Source: CAKSQF01 sp964582375 (GTDB lineage: Bacteria; Bacillota; Clostridia; Oscillospirales; CAG-272). From it: a stretch of 15,435 bases of DNA. The position numbers and the translations under genes were made by a program. The DNA lies in assembly GCA_964582375.1 (NCBI GenBank), contig CAZORL010000034.1:1-15435 (forward strand), given 5' to 3'. Under the pieces are notes generated by a model. The model did not search any database and had not been told where the DNA came from. It saw only the letters and a program-made list of their open reading frames with translations. This document shows positions 6,721-12,693 of the stretch, piece by piece. Every line of letters starts with the position of its first letter. Within the stretch, counting starts at the first letter, position 1.

Positions 6721-7926
6721 TTATTTATGAACAAGTGTCGGTACGAGCCTGACAAGTTCTTGTGCGGCGGCGATCAGCTCGTCCTTTGTATTATCGCCGG
6801 ACAGGCTGACACGGACGGTCGAGTCGGCGTCGGTCGGGGTCAGTCCGAACGCTTCGAGCACCGACATCCCGGCAAGGGTGCGGTGATTGCCGTGCGACGA
6901 GCAAGCCGAGCCGTTTGATATGCAGATCCCCTGCCCCGACATCGCACGAACGAGCGTTTCGGAGCGAACGCCGCGAAGTGTTAGCGAAACAATGTGCGGC
7001 AGGTATTTTTCGGGCAGATTCAAGACACCCGACGAGGCGACGATCTCGCAAAAAGCCTCTCTGCACTCGCTCACGCAAGCGATCGACTCGTCAAGATGCT
7101 CGCATGCGTATCGGCAGGCGGCACCCATTGCGGCAATACCGAGAAGGTTTTCTGTCCCGGCACGCATTCCGCCCTCCTGACCGCCGCCGTAGACGATCGG
7201 GGCAAGGCGTTTTGCCACAAGGAGCGAATTATTGACAAGCAGACCGCCGACGCCCTTGGGTGCGCCGAATTTGTGACCGCTGATGCTGACGAGATCAGCA
7301 CCGATCGTCATCGGAGAAAATTTTGTTTTCATAAACGCCTGCACGGCATCGGTGTGGCAGACGGCAGTCGGCACGCGACGATGAGCCAGAGCAAAGGCGG
7401 ATGCAAGGTCGTAAAGCGCTCCCGTTTCGTTATTGGCTGCCATGATCGAAACAAGGAGCGTATTTGGGGTGAGTTCTCGTTCGAGAAAATCGAGATCGAG
7501 CCTACCGCCGTGTGTCGGGATGAGCCGATATTCGCAAAGACCCATTCTTGCTGCGGCGGCAAGCGGCTCCAGCATTGCGGGGTGTTCGCTGTCGGTCGTC
7601 AATATTCGGGGCAGTTCACGGAACTTTTTGGCAGTCAAGAGTCCGAAGATGGCGGTATTGTCCGATTCACTGCCGCCCGATGTGAAGAAAAATCGATATG
7701 CGTCCTTTTTACCTGCGCCGATCGGCAATTTACCGTCGATTCGGCGATATTTCGGGATCGCAAATCCGTCAAAGAGGGCATCGCGCGCCTCATCGACAAG
7801 CTTTGCGGCGTCAAGTCCGACAAAATGTACCGACGACGGATTGCCGAAGGTGTCGATCACCTCGGCGATCTTATCCTTTGCCGCTTTAGAGATCGGCGAG
7901 GTCGCACTGTTGTCGAGGTAGATCAT
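6721..7926 (-). CDS. Cysteine desulfurase (IscS/NifS family)
   Basis: This PLP enzyme takes sulfur from L-cysteine, leaving alanine, and holds it as a persulfide for Fe-S cluster or tRNA-thiolation pathways. Visible residues over 401 aa: YLDNSATSP at the N-terminus, SEHPA with PLP-stacking H115, NNETG (165-169), D193 and Q196 in HTDAVQAF, the PLP Schiff-base lysine K219 in SGHKFGAPKG, GGGQEGGMRAGTEN (247-260), and the persulfide cysteine C342 in SNGSACSSH. A stretch of about 20 residues (55-76) before FTSGGSESDN looks longer than usual. No iscU/sufU or thiI neighbour is seen. The start ATG overlaps the stop of the upstream lipoprotein gene (ATGA) with AGAGG upstream, implying translational coupling. 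Subtype is not assigned, so no symbol is given. Confidence 0.95.
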   Translation of the reverse strand: MIYLDNSATSPISKAAKDKIAEVIDTFGNPSSVHFVGLDAAKLVDEARDALFDGFAIPKYRRIDGKLPIGAGKKDAYRFFFTSGGSESDNTAIFGLLTAKKFRELPRILTTDSEHPAMLEPLAAAARMGLCEYRLIPTHGGRLDLDFLERELTPNTLLVSIMAANNETGALYDLASAFALAHRRVPTAVCHTDAVQAFMKTKFSPMTIGADLVSISGHKFGAPKGVGGLLVNNSLLVAKRLAPIVYGGGQEGGMRAGTENLLGIAAMGAACRYACEHLDESIACVSECREAFCEIVASSGVLNLPEKYLPHIVSLTLRGVRSETLVRAMSGQGICISNGSACSSHGNHRTLAGMSVLEAFGLTPTDADSTVRVSLSGDNTKDELIAAAQELVRLVPTLVHK

Positions 7927-8546
7927 TTGGGTGCCTCTGTTGTTGTCAGAGATGCGGTCGTTGTCGGGGCTTTTGCGAAGGCAAAGTTTTGAAGTATCTG
8001 ATCAAAATCATCGGTATGCTCGTCAAACAGCGAAACATCGGCGGTAAAGGTCAAGAGATAGTAGTTACCGTCGTAGTAGCTGACGATCTGCTCGTATTTA
8101 AGCTCCACGCCGCCGACCTTGCCGCTATAGACATATTTGTTCGCCGCCGCACCGCCAAGCAGACAGCGATCGCCGTCGGTGAGCATAGAGAAGGTGGTCT
8201 TGCCGTCATCGTCGAGGTCGAACATCTTTTCAAGTCCCGTGCGATAAGCCGCAAAATATTCCTCAAGGCTCGAGTATGTGCGATCGCCGGTGTACGCCAT
8301 GACGGTCAGGTTGGTGCGGTCGGTCTCGCTTGCGTGCGCGGCTGCCATAAGCGAATTGTCCGCCGTATCGACCACCCACTCGTCGGGGACATAGATGCGA
8401 TAATCAGCGGCAGACACATGCGCCGCCTTCATTCCGTCGGGTGCGTCGCCCTCATTCTTTCCCGAACAGCCGACAACAAGCGCACAAACGGCAAGCAGGG
8501 TCGTGACAGATATTATAGTTTTTTTCCAAAATTTCGATGATCTCAT
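7923..8546 (-). CDS. Lipoprotein with possible PsbP/DUF1795-like domain, unknown function
   Basis: Signal-peptide lipoprotein of 207 residues: MRSSKFWKKTIISVTTLLAV leads to the lipobox LVVGC with C27. The mature part reads YRIYVPDEWVVDTADNS, then a middle helix SLEEYFAAYRTGLEKMF, then GGAAANKYVYSGK and YYDGNYYLLTFTAD. This order resembles the PsbP-like fold seen in Gram-positive lipoproteins (weak recognition, no search done). It ends in a Thr-rich tail TTTASLTTTEAPK. The open frame reaches 8690, but the ATG at 8546 has GGGAG seven bases upstream and yields a clean signal peptide; the longer form would run back through the promoter. It is the first gene behind a perfect-consensus promoter and overlaps the cysteine desulfurase gene by 4 nt. 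Confidence 0.9.
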   Translation of the reverse strand: MRSSKFWKKTIISVTTLLAVCALVVGCSGKNEGDAPDGMKAAHVSAADYRIYVPDEWVVDTADNSLMAAAHASETDRTNLTVMAYTGDRTYSSLEEYFAAYRTGLEKMFDLDDDGKTTFSMLTDGDRCLLGGAAANKYVYSGKVGGVELKYEQIVSYYDGNYYLLTFTADVSLFDEHTDDFDQILQNFAFAKAPTTTASLTTTEAPK

Positions 8547-8594
8547 TGTAAAACTCCCATGCAAAGGCACTTTTGATAATATTTTTCCTTGTAT

Positions 8595-8623
8595 ATTATA
8601 GCAAATATTATGTGCACTGTCAA
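8595..8623 (-). promoter_or_regulatory. Perfect sigma-A consensus promoter of the five-gene minus-strand cluster
   Basis: Read on the minus strand: TTGACA (8623-8618), exactly 17 bp, TATAAT (8600-8595). Both hexamers are perfect. It lies about 50 bp before the lipoprotein start codon and is the only convincing promoter I see for the cluster ending at 3248. Confidence 0.92.
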
Positions 8624-8714
8624 CCTGTTTTTGTAAACAAATGAAGAAAATCGGAATAAATTGCGTGCCATCGACACAAAATGAGAGCAAACGATCAAAG
8701 GAAGTGGAAAAGTC

Positions 8715-9239
8715 GTGATAAAGATAATTTCGTTGGCTCTGATCTGCTCGCTCGCCCTCTGCCCCGATCTGCTTATCTGCGGCGAGGACGCGGCACTGAT
8801 CTGTCGTTTGGAACAGGACGGTGTGGTAGTCGTTCAGCTCCCCGTTGATGCACTCGAGGAGCTTTGTATGGAGCCGTCCTATCGCATCGAAGTCGGGAAA
8901 TCGGCGTTTGCCGAGCTAATCGACGCACTCGGTGGGATCGACGTAGACGGTCGAGGGCATCTTTGCGGCGGTGACGCGCTCTCTCTTATCGAGAACACGA
9001 GTGACGAGGATGTCAAGGCGGCGGTGATAGGTCGATTTTTCGAGTCGGCAAAGAAGATCACGCCGCTTCGTGCGATATCGATTGTCATGGGCGTCATGGG
9101 CGATGTGCGTTGCAACGGGGATATCGGCGAGCTGATCAGGCTGATAAAGCGCGCGCTTGCGATCGACGGATCGAGAGCGGTCTATTTCACAGCCCACACA
9201 AAAGAGGAGGCGAGAGAGATCATCGATCGGGAATTTTAG
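8715..9239 (+). CDS. Shortened, degenerate LytR-CpsA-Psr (LCP)-like exported protein
   Basis: LCP proteins attach wall polymers to peptidoglycan through a domain with conserved Asp/Arg residues. This 174-residue product begins with a hydrophobic signal or anchor (1-22). It then follows LCP order in reduced form: an ALICRLEQDGVVVVQLPVD segment resembling the family's 'TDTMMLVRLN..IPRD' strand pair but with V in place of the Arg, FAELIDALGGIDVD matching 'F..LVDALGGV.V', HLCGGDALSLIE matching 'L.G..AL.YVR', and GRFFESAKKI in place of 'RQQ.FL.AL..K'. The phosphate-binding arginines appear lost and the protein is about half the usual length. It may be an inactive or binding-only homologue. The GTG start at 8715 is preceded by AAAGGAAG. 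It shares a 40-nt gap with the downstream lipoprotein gene, so the two are probably co-transcribed. No strong promoter is visible; it diverges from the consensus promoter at 8595-8623. Confidence 0.65.
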   Translation: MIKIISLALICSLALCPDLLICGEDAALICRLEQDGVVVVQLPVDALEELCMEPSYRIEVGKSAFAELIDALGGIDVDGRGHLCGGDALSLIENTSDEDVKAAVIGRFFESAKKITPLRAISIVMGVMGDVRCNGDIGELIRLIKRALAIDGSRAVYFTAHTKEEAREIIDREF

Positions 9240-9279
9240 CGTTCCGCTCCGAATAGAATATAAAAAGGGGGGTGAAAAA

Positions 9280-9768
9280 GTGAGATATTTAATAAAAGCG
9301 GTGCCGATATTGCTCTCTGCGCTCATTCTTGTCGCATGCGTCAGCAGGGGTGGGCAAAACGAGGGCGATTTTCTGTCATACATGGAGCGGCTCGACAGTG
9401 TTGTCGGGCGTACGGAGCTTGATGGCGTGTCATACGAGCTGACCTTTTCGATCGGCGGCGAGGGTCGAGCGATCGAGCTGACATCCCCCGAGTCGGTTGC
9501 GGGGATAAAATTTATCGAGCAGGTCGATGGATACATAGTCAGATACGGTGATTTTTCGACACATTTCGCAGAATGCGAGCTTTGCGATCGGCTGATTGCG
9601 CTCTTTTCGCTCTCCGAGGATGACGTTGTCGGCACAAAAATCGAGCGTGCGTCGGGAAGAACCATCATGAGGATCGACCTGACAGAGGGAAGGACGGTGC
9701 ATCTGTCGGAGGAGGGCGAGCTGCTCATGCTCTCGGACGGCGTGCTGAACTTTTTCGTGAGAGCATGA
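9280..9768 (+). CDS. Small lipoprotein, unknown function (weak LolA/GerS-like character)
   Basis: The 162-residue product starts at a GTG (9280) directly after an AAGGGGGG ribosome binding site; the longer frame from 9157 overlaps the preceding gene and has no such site. The N-terminus VRYLIKAVPILLSALILVAC has a lipobox with C20. The mature part alternates short beta-like segments: YELTFSIGGEGRAIELTSPE, SVAGIKFIEQVDGYIVRYGD, TIMRIDLTEGRTVHLSEEGE. Similar small lipoproteins with a 'T.PESVAG..F' segment occur in sporulating Clostridia, and the pattern is reminiscent of LolA/GerS-type folds, but this is recollection and not a tested homology. It is paired with the LCP-like gene and followed by a hairpin, suggesting a two-gene envelope operon. 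Confidence 0.8.
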   Translation: MRYLIKAVPILLSALILVACVSRGGQNEGDFLSYMERLDSVVGRTELDGVSYELTFSIGGEGRAIELTSPESVAGIKFIEQVDGYIVRYGDFSTHFAECELCDRLIALFSLSEDDVVGTKIERASGRTIMRIDLTEGRTVHLSEEGELLMLSDGVLNFFVRA

Positions 9769-9779
9769 GCAAATGCCAA

Positions 9780-9825
9780 ACCCCATAGGGTGATCGGTGA
9801 TCGCCCTATGGGGTAGAGATTTGTT
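9780..9825 (+). terminator. Hairpin after the small lipoprotein gene, probable terminator
   Basis: ACCCCATAGGG (9780-9790) pairs with CCCTATGGGGT (9804-9814), extended inward to a 15-bp stem with one G-U pair and a five-base loop. The T-rich tail (TTTGTTTT) begins a few bases after the stem, so termination may be imperfect. It starts 12 nt after the stop at 9768. Confidence 0.7.
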
Positions 9826-9869
9826 TTCTCGGCAACCGATATCATTTCAAACAAACTCCATTTTCGTTT

Positions 9870-9886
9870 TTCGACATTTTTCGACT
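9870..9886 (-). promoter_or_regulatory. Paired Spo0A-box-like sites, copy 1
   Basis: On the minus strand: AGTCGAA then AAA then TGTCGAA, two heptamers 10 bp apart. The known 0A box is TGTCGAA, and tandem boxes 10 bp apart occur in the Bacillus abrB promoter. One heptamer is perfect and one has a single mismatch. The position, beyond the 3' end of the neighbouring genes, is unusual for a regulator site. Confidence 0.4.
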
Positions 9887-9922
9887 TTTATCGTCATCCT
9901 TTGCGATGGGTTCTGTTAAAAA
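9871..9922. repeat. 52-bp imperfect direct repeat, copy 1
   Basis: It matches copy 2 (9945-9996) at 46 of 52 positions by my alignment, without gaps, at an offset of 74 bp. It begins with TCGACATTTTTCGAC and ends in GGGTTCTGT plus A-run. It lies between the lipoprotein hairpin and the small minus-strand ORF. Confidence 0.85.
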
Positions 9923-9931
9923 TCACGACCG

Positions 9932-10207
9932 CTATTTTGATTTATCGACATTTTTCGACATTAATCGTCTTCGTTTGCAATGGGTTCTGTGAAAAAAGCC
10001 GCAAAAAAGGGCGATACCGACAGCAAGGCTGAGCAGAATGACGAAGTAAATCGGCATTCTGAAGGACAACTCGCGTCGCATTTTGCACAAAGACCTTCCG
10101 TGGCTGTCGGCGATCCTGCCCGAGATCGCAACATCGCCCTCCCACGCCTTCTTTTTCCCCATTTTTTCAACGCTGTGAAGTCCGCTTTGGAAAACATCTG
10201 ACATCAT
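9932..10207 (-). CDS. Small single-pass membrane protein, hypothetical
   Basis: Unrecognised 91-residue ORF. A polar N-terminal half is followed by one clear hydrophobic segment (MPIYFVILLSLAVGIALFCG, about 51-70) and a strongly basic tail HRTHCKRRR, which predicts a cytoplasmic C-terminus. The ATG at 10207 is preceded by AAAGGATG with a six-base gap; an ATG at 10216 is inside that site and is not used. A weak promoter-like pair (ATGACA near 10260-10265, TATAAA at 10235-10240, 19 bp apart, minus strand) lies upstream, back to back with the recG promoter. Evidence for it being a gene is the ribosome binding site, the membrane segment and the lack of a competing gene; against it are its size and the repeat in its 3' end. 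Confidence 0.5.
   Translation of the reverse strand: MMSDVFQSGLHSVEKMGKKKAWEGDVAISGRIADSHGRSLCKMRRELSFRMPIYFVILLSLAVGIALFCGFFHRTHCKRRRLMSKNVDKSK
9944..9960 (-). promoter_or_regulatory. Paired Spo0A-box-like sites, copy 2
   Basis: On the minus strand: TGTCGAA then AAA then TGTCGAT, again 10 bp apart, one perfect and one single-mismatch heptamer. It overlaps the last codons of the small membrane ORF. It is part of direct-repeat copy 2. Confidence 0.4.
9945..9996. repeat. 52-bp imperfect direct repeat, copy 2
   Basis: Partner of 9871-9922. This copy encodes the last residues of the small membrane ORF (HRTHCKRRRLMSKNV). In the same frame copy 1 contains stops, so copy 1 could be a decayed duplicate of the ORF's 3' end. 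Confidence 0.85.
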
Positions 10208-10272
10208 AACAAACATCCTTTCATAAAAAGCTTATTTATAAGATTATTTCGCAAACTTTTGTCATTTATGCA

Positions 10273-10301
10273 TTGACAAAGCGGCTTTTTCGTGATAAAA
10301 T
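10273..10301 (+). promoter_or_regulatory. Sigma-A type promoter of recG
   Basis: A perfect TTGACA (10273-10278), 17 bp, then TAAAAT (10296-10301). It lies about 40 bp before the recG start codon. Confidence 0.88.
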
Positions 10302-10337
10302 TAGGTATAGCGATCTTGACCGAAAGGGGTGGGTGAT

Positions 10338-12428
10338 ATGCAATACTTAAAGCTTGAGGACAGCGTTTCCGAGATAGTCGGTGTCGGCGAGCGGCGGCGT
10401 GCGGAGCTTGCGAACCTGCATTTGCATACGGTCGGCGATCTGCTCATGCACTTTCCGCGCGCATACCGTGACAAGGGGTCGATCGCACGGCTCTCGGACG
10501 CGATGGCATCGGGCGAGCCATGTGCGATGATACTGACCGTCGGGACAGAACCGACCATGGCAGAGATACGGCGTGGCATGACGATATCGAAATTTTCGGC
10601 GTTTGATTCGAGCGCGCGGTGCATCGTCCAATTTTTCAACAACAAATTCGTAAAAAAGATCTTCCACGCAGGGCAAACATACAGATTTTACGGCAAAGTT
10701 GAGACATTTCGCGGCAAATACATGATAAACTCGCCCGAATTTGAGGCTATCGTCCCAAATGTCACACTGCCCGATTACTGCCCGATATATCCGCTCACAA
10801 GCGGCATTTCACAAAAAATGATGGCATCCCTCATCTCTCGTGCGCTCGAGAGGCTCGATCCCGAGATCCCCGAGGTGCTTGATCAAGCCCTCCGCGCCCG
10901 TATGGGACTGTGCGGCAGGCGCGAGGCGATCGTTGCCATCCACCGGCCCAAAGATCCGCACGAGCTTGAGATGGCACGAAATTATTTCATCTTTGAGGAG
11001 CTGTACACCTTTGCTCTCGGCGTTCTTGGCGAAAAAAAACAAAAAAAAGACCGCAGGGCACCGATTATTTCCTGTTCCGACCGGGCAAAGGAGCACTTTT
11101 TTGCCCGACTTCCCTTCACTCCGACGGGTGCGCAGGCACGAGTAATAGACGAGATCGCCGCCGACATGCGCTCGGGTCGGGCGATGAACCGAATGGTCTG
11201 CGGAGATGTCGGATGCGGCAAGACGGTCTGTGCGGCGGCAGCGGCGGCATTTGCGGCGGCTGACGGATACCAAACCGCACTGATGGTGCCCACCGAGATA
11301 CTCGCAAGGCAACACTACGACAATCTGACCGAGCTGTTTGCCGGCTCACGGATGCGGATCGCCCTGCTCGTCGGTAGTCTGACCCCCTCGAAAAAACGCG
11401 AGGTGCAAGAGGCACTTGCCGCCGGCGAGATCGATCTCGTCATCGGCACGCACGCACTTATCTCCGATAAGGTGCGGTTTGCGTCATGCGCGCTCGTGAT
11501 CACCGACGAGCAACACAGGTTCGGGCTTGCACAACGCGAGTCGCTGGCAAAGAGAAACTCCCTACCGAGCGGTCAATTTGTCCATATTCTTTCAATGTCG
11601 GCGACCCCGATCCCCCGATCGCTCGCACTCGTTCTGTACGGCGACATGGATCTCTCGACGGTCGACGAGATGCCGCCCGGGAGGACGAGGGTTTCAACCT
11701 TCCTTGTTGACGAGAGCTACAGGGCACGACTTGAGGGATTTATCGAAAAACAGGCATCCGAGGGGCGACAGACATATATCGTTTGCCCGTCGATCGAGGA
11801 CTCTGACGAGGATGACGAGGGTGCGATAGTTGACTTTTTCGGCAGACCGATCGACAAAGGAGCAAAAAAGCTTCGCTCAGCCGTCGGATATGCGGACGAG
11901 TTGTCGCGTGCGCACCCTACCCTTCGAGTCGGCTGTCTGCACGGAAAGATGAAAGCCGCCGAAAAGGATGCGGTCATGGGTGCATTCGCATCGGGCGAGA
12001 TCGATGTGCTCGTCTCGACAACCGTCATTGAGGTCGGCGTCAACGTCCCGAACGCCACGCTGATGGTCATCGAGAACGCCGATAGGTTCGGAATGTCGGG
12101 GCTTCATCAGCTTCGCGGCAGAGTTGGGCGCGGAAAGTACAAATCCTGGTGCATTTTGGTCAGCGACGACCCGAGCGCATCCGCGAAAGAACGACTTCAG
12201 ACACTTTGCGACAGCACGGACGGATTTGCCATTGCCGAGCGTGATCTTGCCATGCGCGGTCCCGGCGATTTTATCCCGGCTGAACTTGGCGGCAGGCGGC
12301 AATCGGGACAGTTGAAATTCAGGCTCGCATCCCTTTGCGACAACACCGATCTGTTTTTAACCGCCTTCTCCGCCGCTCAAGCGACCCTTGCGGAAGGAGC
12401 ACCGTGTTCGCCAACTTCCAACTCCTAA
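10338..12428 (+). CDS. recG: ATP-dependent DNA helicase RecG
   Basis: RecG remodels stalled replication forks and branch-migrates Holliday junctions. The 696-residue product has the full family layout: an N-terminal helical region with VGVGERRRAELANLHLHTVG, an OB-like wedge domain (about 60-145), and two helicase domains. Motifs seen: Walker A GDVGCGKT (289-296, where most RecG have GDVGSGKT), PTEILARQH, Walker B DEQH (390-393), SMSATPIPRSLAL, then STTVIEVGVNVPNATLMVIE, LHQLRGRVGRG, and the C-terminal AERDLAMRGPGDF...GGRRQSG signature. The ATG at 10338 is preferred to the GTG at 10329 because AAAGGGG sits eight bases before it. It has its own promoter, is not joined to the usual neighbours, and ends at a bidirectional terminator shared with the convergent copper operon. 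The extreme C-terminus (EGAPCSPTSNS) looks low-conservation. Confidence 0.97.
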   Translation: MQYLKLEDSVSEIVGVGERRRAELANLHLHTVGDLLMHFPRAYRDKGSIARLSDAMASGEPCAMILTVGTEPTMAEIRRGMTISKFSAFDSSARCIVQFFNNKFVKKIFHAGQTYRFYGKVETFRGKYMINSPEFEAIVPNVTLPDYCPIYPLTSGISQKMMASLISRALERLDPEIPEVLDQALRARMGLCGRREAIVAIHRPKDPHELEMARNYFIFEELYTFALGVLGEKKQKKDRRAPIISCSDRAKEHFFARLPFTPTGAQARVIDEIAADMRSGRAMNRMVCGDVGCGKTVCAAAAAAFAAADGYQTALMVPTEILARQHYDNLTELFAGSRMRIALLVGSLTPSKKREVQEALAAGEIDLVIGTHALISDKVRFASCALVITDEQHRFGLAQRESLAKRNSLPSGQFVHILSMSATPIPRSLALVLYGDMDLSTVDEMPPGRTRVSTFLVDESYRARLEGFIEKQASEGRQTYIVCPSIEDSDEDDEGAIVDFFGRPIDKGAKKLRSAVGYADELSRAHPTLRVGCLHGKMKAAEKDAVMGAFASGEIDVLVSTTVIEVGVNVPNATLMVIENADRFGMSGLHQLRGRVGRGKYKSWCILVSDDPSASAKERLQTLCDSTDGFAIAERDLAMRGPGDFIPAELGGRRQSGQLKFRLASLCDNTDLFLTAFSAAQATLAEGAPCSPTSNS

Positions 12429-12431
12429 TTC

Positions 12432-12476
12432 AAAAACCATCTCCCGCAGAACTGAATTCTACGGGAGATGGTTTTT
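12432..12476. terminator. Bidirectional terminator between recG and copA
   Basis: AAAAACCATCTCCCG (12432-12446) pairs perfectly with CGGGAGATGGTTTTT (12462-12476), with a 15-nt loop. There is a T5 run on both strands, so it can stop both convergent transcripts. The last bases overlap the copA stop codon (12475-12477). Confidence 0.93.
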
Positions 12477-12693
12477 AGCATATCGTTTTGTATCCTGCTT
12501 TTTCAATGGCTTTGATGACGGCTTTTTCGGAGAGTTTGCCGTCGTGCGTGATCACCGCATCGCCGCGCTCGTGGCTGACGTCTGCCGATGTGACATGAGG
12601 GACGCCCTCGATCGCACTCTTGACCCTTGCCTCGCAGTGAGAGCACATCATGCCCTCGATCTTTATTGTGATCGTTTTTGTTGTTTTTTCCAT
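12475..12693 (-). CDS. copZ: CopZ-like copper chaperone, possible nested in-frame product of copA
   Basis: The last 72 codons of copA form a complete HMA/CopZ fold with the Cu-binding GMMCSHCEARV loop near its N-terminus and GYKTIC at its end. Its own ATG (12693-12691) is preceded by AAAGGAG (12708-12702) with an 8-nt spacer, one of the best ribosome binding sites in the window. CopZ carries Cu(I) to the ATPase. The arrangement suggests that a free chaperone is made by internal initiation alongside the fusion, or that an ancestral copA stop codon was lost or misread here. No stop codon occurs between the end of the usual CopA core (about residue 730) and this start. Free production is inference; the site itself is seen. 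Confidence 0.6.
   Translation of the reverse strand: MEKTTKTITIKIEGMMCSHCEARVKSAIEGVPHVTSADVSHERGDAVITHDGKLSEKAVIKAIEKAGYKTIC

Noticed and set aside
6994..7992. 332-codon plus-strand open frame
   Set aside because: It is antisense to the cysteine desulfurase gene, which has all active-site residues.
8916..9854. 312-codon minus-strand open frame
   Set aside because: It is opposite two plus-strand genes that have signal peptides and ribosome binding sites. Ser/Pro/Thr-rich composition is typical of a shadow frame.
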